Assembly: GCA_041390625.1 (NCBI GenBank)
Contig: JAWKPM010000001.1
Location: forward strand, 310,001 to 374,000
DNA from: RBC038 sp041390625
GTDB taxonomy: Bacteria; Chloroflexota; Dehalococcoidia; UBA2979
Reading direction: 5' to 3'
DNA length: 64,000 nt
Shown: one piece after another, positions 37,224 to 44,665 of the stretch
Position numbering within the stretch: the first letter of the stretch is position 1
Layout: every line of letters begins with the position of its first letter
Position numbers and translations under genes: made by a program
The notes under the pieces: model-generated
The model's database searches: none
Seen by the model: the letters and a program-made list of their open reading frames with translations, nothing else
Told to the model about the DNA's origin: nothing

Positions 37224-38131
37224 GGCTCTTCTCCTTCCGTCGTCGCCACCTCGATGCTCGAGGCGACGACCGCGCCCTGTGGCGCGCGCAATGCGAGGTA
37301 TACCCCGAGCAGCACGACCGCGGCGCCCACCCACTCGAACGCGGTCGGCGGCTCGTCGAGGACGGTCGCGGCGATCAGCGTCGCGCCCACCGGCTCGCCG
37401 AGGACCGCCACGGCCACGATCGCGGCCGTCAGCGAGCCGAGCGCCCAGTTGAACGCCGTGTGCCCGATCAGTTGAGGCACGAGCGCCAGCAGTGCGATGT
37501 AGATGTACGCCTCGCGGGGGTGGCCGCGCACCTCGACGCCACTGGCGAGCATCGCGGTCACAAGGATGACGGCGGCGATGCCGTAGACGACGCCGCTGTA
37601 AGCGAGATTCGAACGCCGCACACGCAGCCGGCGCCCCGCGATGAAGTACGCAGCCGCGAGGATTGCGCCCGTGAGCGCCAGCGCGTCGCCCGCGAGGGAG
37701 CCGCGATCACCGAGGTCGGAGCTCGCGAGGATGACCGCCCCGAGGCCCGCGACTCCGATGGCCGTGAGCAGCGCGCGGGTGGGACGCTCGCCCAGCAGCG
37801 GCCAGGCCGCCATCGCCACGAACAGCGGCTGCGTCGTGACCAGCACCACGCCGGCGACCACCGAGGTGCGCTGGACGGCCGCCACCCACGCGATGAAGTG
37901 CAGCGCGAGCGACACCCCCGCGAATCCGAGGACCAGCCACTCGTCGCGCGTGAGGGACCGCAGCTCGTCGCGACGCCACAGCAGCGCCGCCCCGGCCACC
38001 GGTGGCGCCGCCATCGCGAGCCGCAACGCGGCCACGACGAGGACGGGCGCCTCCGCGAGGCGGATCAGCGGCGCCGCCCACGACACCGCGGCCACGCCCA
38101 GCGCAAGCGCCAGCCACTGGCCTCGGGTCAC
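37208..38131 (-). CDS. EamA/DMT-family transporter
   Basis: A 307-residue membrane protein with ten predicted helices, arranged as two EamA repeats (about 1-140 and 150-285). It ends in a short acidic tail. Members of this drug/metabolite transporter superfamily export amino acids, metabolites or other small molecules. The start is GTG at 38131, overlapping the stop of the YibE/F-like gene (GTGA). Its own 3' end overlaps the CoA-transferase start, so three genes are translationally chained. The substrate is unknown. Confidence 0.87.
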   Translation of the reverse strand: MTRGQWLALALGVAAVSWAAPLIRLAEAPVLVVAALRLAMAAPPVAGAALLWRRDELRSLTRDEWLVLGFAGVSLALHFIAWVAAVQRTSVVAGVVLVTTQPLFVAMAAWPLLGERPTRALLTAIGVAGLGAVILASSDLGDRGSLAGDALALTGAILAAAYFIAGRRLRVRRSNLAYSGVVYGIAAVILVTAMLASGVEVRGHPREAYIYIALLALVPQLIGHTAFNWALGSLTAAIVAVAVLGEPVGATLIAATVLDEPPTAFEWVGAAVVLLGVYLALRAPQGAVVASSIEVATTEGEEPWPVR

Positions 38132-39279
38132 GCGCTCGCCCCGAAGGCCGTCGGGGCCTCGCCGCGACTCGACGTCGCGACGGCAGCAGCGATGGCCGTC
38201 GTGAAGGGGACGGCCGCAACGATGCCGATCGAGCCCACCAGCGTGCGGAGGACCTCGACGGCGAGGATCTCGCGGTTGATGAGCACGCCCGCGCCCTCGG
38301 TCTGCGTGAAGAGGATGAGCAGCACGGGCAGCGACGCACCGGCATAGGCCAGCACGAGGGTGTTGACCGTCGAGGCGATGTGGTCGCGGCCGACCACCAT
38401 CCCTCGCGAGAACAGCTCACGGGCGGGCAGCTCGACGTTGGCGCGCCGCAGCTCAAACACCGTCGAGGCTTGCGCCATCGCCACGTCGTCGAGCACCCCG
38501 AGCGTCCCGATGACGAACCCGGCCACGAGCAGACCTCGAGGGTCGAGCCCGGCGAAGAGCGCGGCGGCGGTGGCCGCGTCCTCGTCGGCGAGGCCGGTGA
38601 GGTGGGCAGCCTCGAACGTCCCCTGCGCGAGGAGGACCGTCAGGAGCAGCGCGGCCGCGGTGCCGGCCAGCGCGACCAGGCTCCGCCATTGCACGCCGTG
38701 CGAGAGCACGAACGTCGCCGCCATGATCGTCACCGATCCAATGAGCGCGACCAGCAGCGGCTCATGGCCGTTGAGGATCCCGGGCACGATGAAGCGTGCA
38801 AGCACGAAGAAGGAAACCCCGAGGCCGACGAGCGAGCGCACGCCCTTCCAGCCTCCGACAGCCGTCACGAGGAGCGCGAACAGCGCCGTCAGGCCCAGGA
38901 GGAGCGGCGTCCGCACGCGGTCGACGATCGCGAAGACCTCGCCGTTCGGCCCCTCGGAGACGCGGAGCAGCACGCGGTCGCCTGCCTCGACGGCGAGCGC
39001 CTCGCGACTGGGCCCGACGAGTTGCTGCGTGACGGCCACCCGCCGGCCCTCGACGGCGACCTCGACCTCGCGCGTCAGCGCCTCGCCGAGGGGAGTCTCC
39101 TCGACGCGCTCATCGAGCACCGATGCGACGGTCCCGCGGACCGTGCGCCCGAACGTCTCCCGCTCTTCGATGTCGAACCCCGCGGCGACGGGCCACACGA
39201 CGGTGACCGCGAGCACCAGCAGCGCCACACCGGCGAGCACCGCACCGCGCCACGCCCGAGGCAGCTGCACATCCTGCAT
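38128..39279 (-). CDS. YibE/YibF-like membrane protein
   Basis: A 383-residue protein. A first membrane helix (about 11-33) is followed by an extracytoplasmic beta domain (about 35-125, including RVLLRVSEGPNGEVFAI), then seven or so helices with GTLGVLDDVAMAQASTVFEL and GRDHIASTVNTLVLAYAGASLP, the YibE/F signatures. The function of the family is not established. The ATG at 39279 has no Shine-Dalgarno but sits 6 bases after a -10-like TACCGT, so it may be leaderless. It is the first gene of a unit that continues with EamA and a CoA-transferase. Confidence 0.85.
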   Translation of the reverse strand: MQDVQLPRAWRGAVLAGVALLVLAVTVVWPVAAGFDIEERETFGRTVRGTVASVLDERVEETPLGEALTREVEVAVEGRRVAVTQQLVGPSREALAVEAGDRVLLRVSEGPNGEVFAIVDRVRTPLLLGLTALFALLVTAVGGWKGVRSLVGLGVSFFVLARFIVPGILNGHEPLLVALIGSVTIMAATFVLSHGVQWRSLVALAGTAAALLLTVLLAQGTFEAAHLTGLADEDAATAAALFAGLDPRGLLVAGFVIGTLGVLDDVAMAQASTVFELRRANVELPARELFSRGMVVGRDHIASTVNTLVLAYAGASLPVLLILFTQTEGAGVLINREILAVEVLRTLVGSIGIVAAVPFTTAIAAAVATSSRGEAPTAFGASA

Positions 39280-39285
39280 GCACAG

Positions 39286-39291
39286 ACGGTA
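39286..39291 (-). promoter_or_regulatory. -10-like element for a leaderless YibE/F transcript
   Basis: TACCGT on the minus strand ends 6 bases before the ATG at 39279, with no ribosome-binding site between. It matches the spacing seen at 23514, 50113 and 56323. Confidence 0.35.
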
Positions 39292-39346
39292 GTCGGCGCC
39301 GAGGGTCGGAGCGACCGAGGCCCCACGTGCGTCCGACCAGCCTCGA

Positions 39347-39375
39347 TTGACACGCCTGCCGCCACCACCAAAGAT
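39347..39375 (+). promoter_or_regulatory. Candidate promoter of the LLM-peptidase operon
   Basis: A perfect TTGACA (39347-39352) lies 17 bases before AAAGAT (39370-39375). Transcription would start near 39382, upstream of the AAGGGTG ribosome-binding site and the GTG at 39412. Confidence 0.5.
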
Positions 39376-39411
39376 GCCGGGGGTGAGTGCCGTGCGGCGA
39401 AGGGTGCAGCA

Positions 39412-40299
39412 GTGCGCATCGGCGTGGTATTCCCACAGCTCGAGATTGGCGCTGACCCTGCTGGTGTGCGCGCCTTCGCGGAAGCAGCCGAGGCCGCCGG
39501 CTACGACCACCTGATCGCCTACGACCACGTCCTCGGCGCGAACCCGGACCGTCCCGGCGGTTTCCGAGGCGCCTACACCCACGAGTCGCTCTTCCACGAG
39601 CCGCTGGTGCTGTTCGGCTACCTCGCGGGGCTGACGCAGCGCCTCGAGCTGTGGACCGGCATCCTCATCCTGCCGCAGCGCCAGACGGCCCTCGTCGCGA
39701 AGCAGGCGGCCGAGGTGGCCGTGCTCTCCGGTGGGCGGCTCGTCATGGGCGTCGGTGTTGGCTGGAACGAAGTCGAGTACGAGGCGCTCGCCGAGGACTT
39801 CCACACCCGCGGGCGCCGCATGGAGGAGCAGGTCGCGCTGCTGCGTGATCTCTGGAAGCACCACTCGATCTCTTTCGAGGGGCGCTTCCATCGAGTCACC
39901 CGCGCCGGCATCAACCCGCTCCCGCCCGACCGCATCCCGATCTGGATGGGCGGCGAGGCCGATCGCGTGATGGCGCGCATCGGCCGGATTGCCGATGGCT
40001 GGCTGCTGCAGCCTCGACTGCGCGAGCAGCCGGGCGGCGTCGCGCCGTACCTCGAGAAGATCCACGAGGCAGCGCGGGCCGCTGGCCGCGACCCTGCCGA
40101 GATCGGCGTCGAGAGCCGCGTCTCGGTGGCGATGGGCAGCGTCGAGCAGCAGATCGAGCGCGCGCACGAGTGGCGCGAGGCCGGCATCACGCACCTCACG
40201 CTGAACACGATGGACGCCGGCCTCAGCTCCGTGGCAGCGCACGTCGAGGCAATCGAGGCCTTCAAGGCCGCCTGGGACCGAGAGGCCGCGACCGCATGA
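39412..40299 (+). CDS. LLM-class (luciferase-like) oxidoreductase
   Basis: A 295-residue luciferase-superfamily protein, probably F420-dependent. Family segments are GVVFPQLEIGAD at the start, YDHLIAYDHVLG, LELWTGILILPQRQTALVAKQAAE (within 71-100), LSGGRLVMGVGVGWNEVEYEAL and IPIWMGGEADRVMARIGRIADGW. The start is GTG at 39412 with AAGGGTG upstream. The stop overlaps the ATG of the M20 peptidase gene (ATGA), so the two are cotranslated and may act on the same compound. It is divergent from the YibE/F gene. Confidence 0.88.
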   Translation: MRIGVVFPQLEIGADPAGVRAFAEAAEAAGYDHLIAYDHVLGANPDRPGGFRGAYTHESLFHEPLVLFGYLAGLTQRLELWTGILILPQRQTALVAKQAAEVAVLSGGRLVMGVGVGWNEVEYEALAEDFHTRGRRMEEQVALLRDLWKHHSISFEGRFHRVTRAGINPLPPDRIPIWMGGEADRVMARIGRIADGWLLQPRLREQPGGVAPYLEKIHEAARAAGRDPAEIGVESRVSVAMGSVEQQIERAHEWREAGITHLTLNTMDAGLSSVAAHVEAIEAFKAAWDREAATA

Positions 40300-41609
40300 G
40301 CCCTGAGCCCGCGCTCAACTGGAACGCGCTCACCGAGGAGGCCACGAGCCTGCTCTCGGAGTACGTGCGTATCGACACGGTGAATCCGCCCGGCAACGAG
40401 ACGCGCGCGTGCGAATGGCTCGGCCGCATCCTTGATGACGAGGGCATCCCGCACCGCCTCGTGGGCGCGACCGAGGACCGCGCGACGCTCATCGCGACGC
40501 TGCCCGGCGACGGCTCCCGAGGCAAGTCGCTGATCCTGCTCAACCACACGGACGTCGTGCCCTTCGAGGTCAAGCACTGGACCGTCGATCCCCTCGGCGG
40601 CGAGGTGCGGGACGGCTACGTCTGGGGGCGTGGCGCGCAGGACATGAAGGGGATGGGCATCATGGAGCTCATCGTCTTCCTGCTCCACAAGCGGCACGGG
40701 CTGCCGCTCAAGCGCGACCTCACCTTCATCGCGGTCGCCGACGAGGAGGCGGGTTCCGCGTTCGGTGTCGAGTACCTCGCAACGGACCACCCCGAGGTCC
40801 TCGATTGCGAGTACGTGATCAACGAGGGCGGGGGCGGCAGCACCGAGGTCTTCGGCGTCGAGCGCCCCACCTTCAACATCGGTGTGGCGGAGAAGGGGCC
40901 GTTCTGGCTCAAGCTCACGGCGCATGGGCGGCCCGGCCACGGTTCGGTGCCACACGACGACAATGCCGCCGACCGCCTGGTCCGCGCCCTTCAGCGCATC
41001 CAGGACTGGCAGCGGCCGCGCATCCCCACGCCCGAGGTGCTGGAGTACTTCCACCAGCTGCACGACGCCGGCGTCATCACCGAGCCGGTGAACGACCAGC
41101 TGCTCGAGCGGCTCGCGGCCGAACACCCGCGTATCCACTCGGTGCAGACGAACTCGATTTCGCTGACCACCCTCGATGCGGGCGTGAAGCACAACGTCAT
41201 CCCCGCCGAGGCCCATGCCACGCTCGATGTCCGACTCGTGCCGGGTTACGACCCCGACCGCTTCCTCGACGAACTGAAGGCGGTCATCAACGACGAGCGC
41301 GTGGAGATCGAGGAGGTCTTCAACTCCTCGACGCCGCCCTCACCTCTCGACACCGAGCTGTACGCGGTCATGACGCGCGCAGCGAAGAACGCCATCGAGG
41401 ACGCGGTCGTCGTGCCCGGCGTCTCGACGGGCTTCACCGACTCGAGGGTCTTCCGGCGCCTCGGGATGGCCGCCTACGGCTTCGTGCCGATCCTGACCGC
41501 GCCCGAGGACCAGGGCCGCGTCCACGGTAACGACGAGCGCATGTCGATCGAGAACCTCCGCCTCGGCATGCAGATCCTGTACGAGACGGTGCGCGGCATC
41601 TGCGGTTAG
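40296..41609 (+). CDS. M20-family metallopeptidase/deacylase
   Basis: A 437-residue zinc hydrolase of the ArgE/DapE/carboxypeptidase G2 group. Zinc ligands and base are visible: His in LLNHTDVVPF, Asp in GRGAQDMKGMG, the Glu pair in VADEEAGS, Glu in VINEGG and the C-terminal His in RVHGNDERMS. A dimerisation lid domain lies at about 200-320. The ATG overlaps the preceding LLM stop. Such enzymes cleave peptide or N-acyl bonds. The substrate is unknown. Confidence 0.9.
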   Translation: MSPEPALNWNALTEEATSLLSEYVRIDTVNPPGNETRACEWLGRILDDEGIPHRLVGATEDRATLIATLPGDGSRGKSLILLNHTDVVPFEVKHWTVDPLGGEVRDGYVWGRGAQDMKGMGIMELIVFLLHKRHGLPLKRDLTFIAVADEEAGSAFGVEYLATDHPEVLDCEYVINEGGGGSTEVFGVERPTFNIGVAEKGPFWLKLTAHGRPGHGSVPHDDNAADRLVRALQRIQDWQRPRIPTPEVLEYFHQLHDAGVITEPVNDQLLERLAAEHPRIHSVQTNSISLTTLDAGVKHNVIPAEAHATLDVRLVPGYDPDRFLDELKAVINDERVEIEEVFNSSTPPSPLDTELYAVMTRAAKNAIEDAVVVPGVSTGFTDSRVFRRLGMAAYGFVPILTAPEDQGRVHGNDERMSIENLRLGMQILYETVRGICG

Positions 41610-41648
41610 ACCTCGGTCCGCGCGCTCGCAAGCAGCAAGGAGACTCAC

Positions 41649-42407
41649 ATGCGTCTGGATGACATTCAGAAGATCGGCGTGCTTGGCGGCGGCGTCATGG
41701 GCGGCGGCATCAGCCAGGTCATGGCGATCGCCGGCTTCGAGGTGATCGACCGCGACCTCACGACTGAGCTCAATCACAAGACCCGCGACACGATCCTCAA
41801 CACCCGCTTCGGCATCCGCCGCGCCGTCGAGATCGGCAAGCTCGACCAGACGGACGCCGAGACCGCCATCGCAAACCTCCACTTCACGACTCGGATGGAG
41901 GACCTCGCGGACTGCGACTTCGTCATCGAGGCGGTGCCGGAGAACCTCGAGCTGAAGCAGCAGGTCTTCAAAGAGCTCGACGAGATCGTGAAGCCCGAGG
42001 CGATCTTCGTATCCAACACCTCTGGTTATGTCATTGCAGAGATCGCGCAGGACGTCTCGGACCAGCGCAAGACGCAGTGCGCCGGCATGCACTTCTTCAG
42101 CCCGGTGCCCGCGATGAAATCCGTCGAGGTCATCTACATCGACGGCGTGACTACGCCCGAGACCGTCGAGGCCGTGCGCGGTGTCGGCGAGCGCGCCGGC
42201 AAGATCGTCTCGCTCGTGAAGGACGCGCCGGGGACCTACGGCTTCCTCGTGAACCGGATCTACGCTGCCGCGCGTCGCGAGGCCGACAAGATCCTCGAGG
42301 AGGGCATCGCCACCGAGGAGGACATCGACAAGGGCATGAAGTTCGGGCGGAACTGGCCCGTCGGCATTTACGAGAGCCGCAACGCGACGCGCCAGGGCTG
42401 GCTCTAG
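41649..42407 (+). CDS. 3-hydroxyacyl-CoA dehydrogenase-like protein, short form
   Basis: A 252-residue NAD-dependent dehydrogenase. The Rossmann domain has GVLGGGVMGGGI (10-21), DCDFVIEAVPENLELKQQVF and SNTSGY. The catalytic-His region is GMHFFSPVPAMKSVEVI. The C-terminal helical domain starts at KDAPGTYGFLVNRI and ends early at WPVGIYESRNATRQGWL, about 30 residues shorter than usual 3-hydroxybutyryl-CoA dehydrogenases. The normally conserved G-P-x-x-L-x-D near the end is altered. AAGGAG precedes the ATG. It may act in CoA-thioester oxidation with the nearby acyl-CoA enzymes. Confidence 0.87.
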   Translation: MRLDDIQKIGVLGGGVMGGGISQVMAIAGFEVIDRDLTTELNHKTRDTILNTRFGIRRAVEIGKLDQTDAETAIANLHFTTRMEDLADCDFVIEAVPENLELKQQVFKELDEIVKPEAIFVSNTSGYVIAEIAQDVSDQRKTQCAGMHFFSPVPAMKSVEVIYIDGVTTPETVEAVRGVGERAGKIVSLVKDAPGTYGFLVNRIYAAARREADKILEEGIATEEDIDKGMKFGRNWPVGIYESRNATRQGWL

Positions 42408-42423
42408 CGAGCGACCCTCGAGG

Positions 42424-42594
42424 TCAGCGCCCGGAGGTGAAGCCCCGGATCAGCCCGAGGCCGAGCGCTACGCCGAGGCCCGCGACCACGACGCCGACGA
42501 GGAACGCCAGCGGCGCGAGATCACCGGTCCCGATCGCACCGCCGGCGATGGCGATCGAGCCGCCAACGACCAGATAGCCGGGGAATCGGTCCAT
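42424..42594 (-). CDS. Small two-helix membrane protein, unknown function
   Basis: A 56-residue protein starting at ATG 42594, with GAGG upstream. It consists of two Gly/Ala-rich helices (VVGGSIAIAGGAIG and LAFLVGVVVAGLGVALGLGL) and a short RGFTSGR tail. It lies 41 bases downstream of the selenoprotein candidate on the same strand and may be cotranscribed with it. No family is recognised. Confidence 0.5.
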   Translation of the reverse strand: MDRFPGYLVVGGSIAIAGGAIGTGDLAPLAFLVGVVVAGLGVALGLGLIRGFTSGR

Positions 42595-42635
42595 GCCTCG
42601 ACCTCACGAATCGATGCCGGGGTGTGAGCCGCAGT

Positions 42636-43217
42636 CTAGCCCGCGCCGGCCTCGAGGGCGGACTCGATCTTCTCGCGGATGAACGACTCCGGCACAGGGC
42701 CGAAGAAGCGCTCGGCCACCGAGTTGCTGTCCGGCTCGAGGACGGCGAAGGCCGGGTGCGACGGCACGCCGAGCGTGTCCGCGAGCGCGCTGTCGTCGCC
42801 TCGGTCGTAGTCGAGGATCACGAAGTTGATGCGTTCCTGGTACTCGAGTCGGAGCCCGTTCACGACGGGCCGTGTCATCGCGCAGAACGGTCACCAGATG
42901 GCATCGACGTACACCAGCGTCGGCTTCCCGTTCGCCGGGAGGTAGGCGCCCGTCGAGTCGACGATGTCACCGGGCGGCTCATAGCCCGCGGGCACGAGGA
43001 CGGCTGGGCCGGTTGGGAACGGGAATGCCGAGGTCACCTCGGCTGTGGCACGCGCAGGCGCCGAGGCCGTCGCAGCGGCACTCGCGTCGCCCGCACCCGT
43101 CGAGGCGCCCTCGTTGCCGGGCGCATCGCTGCCGCAGGCCGCGGCCAGCGCCGCAACGGCGACGATCCAGGCGAGGCCAACGAACGGCGCGTAGCGCCTC
43201 GAAGGTCGCTTCTTCAT
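42636..43217 (-). CDS. Thioredoxin-fold lipoprotein with in-frame TGA read as selenocysteine (U-P-F-C)
   Basis: Read through one TGA (42893-42891), the frame gives 193 residues. It has a basic N-terminus, hydrophobic core and lipobox LAAC (C28), then an Ala/Ser/Thr/Gly linker to about residue 65. A thioredoxin domain follows: LVYVDAIW, then U109-P-F-C112, FVILDYDR, GVPSHPAFAVL with the cis-Pro, and a C-terminal helix. The TGA falls exactly where the first Cys of W-C-x-x-C is expected, and homology continues without shift on both sides. A SECIS-like hairpin follows directly. Automatic annotation would split this into two fragments or call a pseudogene. The likely role is extracytoplasmic thiol-disulfide or peroxide chemistry. 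Selenium genes (selA, selB, selC, selD) are not in the window. Confidence 0.82.
42856..42893 (-). promoter_or_regulatory. Putative bacterial SECIS element (selenocysteine insertion)
   Basis: Starting right after the TGA on the minus strand: CCGTTC (42890-42885) pairs with GAACGG (42861-42856). Above a 6-base bulge, ATGAC (42878-42874) pairs with GTCGT (42866-42862). The 7-base apical loop is ACGGCCC, and its GG lies 20-21 bases downstream of the TGA. A G-containing apical loop at that distance inside the coding region is the usual bacterial SelB-binding arrangement. Confidence 0.7.
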
Positions 43218-43284
43218 GAGTCCAGCGTAGCCTCGAGGCGCTGAAGACATGTGACGAGGATTACGCCGCTCCCGCCAGCGGCCG

Positions 43285-43701
43285 CTACTGCTTGCTGTTG
43301 TCCCAGCTCGCGATCTTGCGCGGCGTCACGCGCACCAGCGGGCGGCGACCACGGTTCTCGGTCGGCAGCTTGTCCTCGGGCACGCCGCGGCGGCGCAGAC
43401 CCTCGCGCTGGAGCTCGAGGACCTGGGCCTGGTCCTCGATGACCGTTGCGTCCCCCTGGATCACGGCGCCCTTGAGGTCGCCCATACCCTCGCCGGCATC
43501 GAGGACGAGGCAGACCTTCGGGTCGCGCTTCACGTTCGCGAGGCGCTGGCCGCGCATGTTGAGGTAGATGTCGTCATCGATGCGGAAGTAGCCGAGCGGC
43601 ACGACGTGCGGATACCCGTCGCGCCCGTTGGTGGCGAGGCGAATCCAGCGCGGTCCGTTGTCGAGCCAGGCGTTCACCTCGTCGCGAGTCATCTCGGCCA
43701 T
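43285..43701 (-). CDS. PPOX-class (pyridoxamine 5'-phosphate oxidase-fold) protein
   Basis: A 138-residue split-barrel flavin- or F420-binding protein. Family segments are RWIRLATNGRDGYPHVVPLGYF, DDIYLNMRGQRLANVKRDPKV and LVLDAGEGMGDLKGAVIQGDA. These small proteins bind FMN, F420 or haem. With two LLM proteins in the window, F420 is a reasonable guess. The ATG at 43701 lies after GGAGGG. It follows the 6PGDH-type dehydrogenase gene by 32 bases, so they are likely cotranscribed, and it lies 67 bases upstream of the selenoprotein candidate. Confidence 0.83.
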   Translation of the reverse strand: MAEMTRDEVNAWLDNGPRWIRLATNGRDGYPHVVPLGYFRIDDDIYLNMRGQRLANVKRDPKVCLVLDAGEGMGDLKGAVIQGDATVIEDQAQVLELQREGLRRRGVPEDKLPTENRGRRPLVRVTPRKIASWDNSKQ

Positions 43702-43733
43702 CGATGTCGTCCCTCCGGTGGTGACGCCGCCCG

Positions 43734-44579
43734 CTAGTCGTTCAGCGCGGCATCGACGATCTCGTCGACGCTCGGCGGCGGGTCGGCGTCCTGATAGCGG
43801 TCGAGGCGACTGTAGAGGTCGGCGGCGGCGGCGTGGAAGCCTCCCGGCAGCCCGGACGCCTCGAAGGTCGCCGAGATCTCCTCCATCTCGCCCACCCAGC
43901 GCCACGCCTTCGGCGCCGCCCCCTGCAGCCGGCGCTCGAGGCCGTTCACGAGGTCGGGCTGCGAGGTTCGCCACTCCTCGAGGAGCGCAGCCTCGACACC
44001 CTCGCGGCGCGCGACGGCGAGAATCGAGGTGACGAGGGCGGTGCTGCCCTTCGTGTAGGCGGCGTAGGTCATCTTGAGCGTGGAGGCGGCTCCCGCCCCG
44101 CCCTCGATGACGACGACGCCGAGGGGGCTACCCTCGAACCAGCGTGCGGCCTCGGCTGCCCCGTCCCCCGAGAGGTAGAGCCTCGTGGTACCCGCTCGCC
44201 ACGCGGGCCCGCCGACGATGCCGCCGTCGACGAAGCGCGCCCCCGCGGCCTCGACGATCGAGGCGACCGAGCGGGCGGTGGCGGGCGAGACGGCGTTCGC
44301 GTCGAGGTAGGTGCCGGCGAACCCGAGGCCGGCAACCTGCCGCGCGACGTCCTCGGCGGCGTGGGGTGGGCACACGCTCACGATCGCGTCCGAGGCCGCG
44401 ACGAGCGCCTCGACGCTGCCCGCATCCTCGAGCCCCCCTCGCGCCGCGCGCTCGGCAGTGGCGCCGCTCCGGCCGTCCGAGGCCCACAGCACGCGCGCGT
44501 TCCCGGTCGCTGCCGCGCCAATGCTGGAGCCCATCGCGCCCGGATGCAGGAGCCCGATCGTCCGTGTCGGTGTGGTCAT
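43734..44579 (-). CDS. 6-phosphogluconate dehydrogenase-fold NAD(P)-dependent oxidoreductase
   Basis: A 281-residue protein of the 3-hydroxyisobutyrate dehydrogenase superfamily. The dinucleotide-binding start is GLLHPGAMGSSIG (9-21). VDGGIVGGPAW and the catalytic-lysine-type helix STLKMTYAAYTKG follow, with a C-terminal helical domain of the DUF1932 kind. Substrates are probably small beta-hydroxy acids, but the loop residues do not allow a firm choice. The ATG at 44579 has GGGAGG upstream. It is the first gene of a minus-strand group that may include the PPOX protein and the selenoprotein candidate. It is divergent from the phosphotransferase-like gene. Confidence 0.85.
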   Translation of the reverse strand: MTTPTRTIGLLHPGAMGSSIGAAATGNARVLWASDGRSGATAERAARGGLEDAGSVEALVAASDAIVSVCPPHAAEDVARQVAGLGFAGTYLDANAVSPATARSVASIVEAAGARFVDGGIVGGPAWRAGTTRLYLSGDGAAEAARWFEGSPLGVVVIEGGAGAASTLKMTYAAYTKGSTALVTSILAVARREGVEAALLEEWRTSQPDLVNGLERRLQGAAPKAWRWVGEMEEISATFEASGLPGGFHAAAADLYSRLDRYQDADPPPSVDEIVDAALND

Positions 44580-44626
44580 CTCTGTCGACCTCCCTCGAGG
44601 CGTGACACCTCGATGCAGGGGGAGGT

Positions 44627-44632
44627 TACCAT
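44627..44632 (+). promoter_or_regulatory. -10 element of the phosphotransferase-like gene
   Basis: TACCAT 33 bases before the GTG at 44666. The leader would be about 26 bases and include the GGAGGTG ribosome-binding site. Confidence 0.4.
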
Positions 44633-44665
44633 CGGCCCTCGCCGCCACCGGCGGCCGGAGGTGCC

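Noticed and set aside
42636..42878. Separate 80-residue thioredoxin fragment
   Set aside because: It starts at an internal Met just after the C of U-P-F-C and has no ribosome-binding site; it is the 3' part of the selenoprotein candidate.
42636..43217. Pseudogene explanation for the thioredoxin-like gene
   Set aside because: Only one in-frame stop, at the exact redox-Cys position, with intact sequence on both sides and a suitable hairpin after it. Resequencing could still overturn this.
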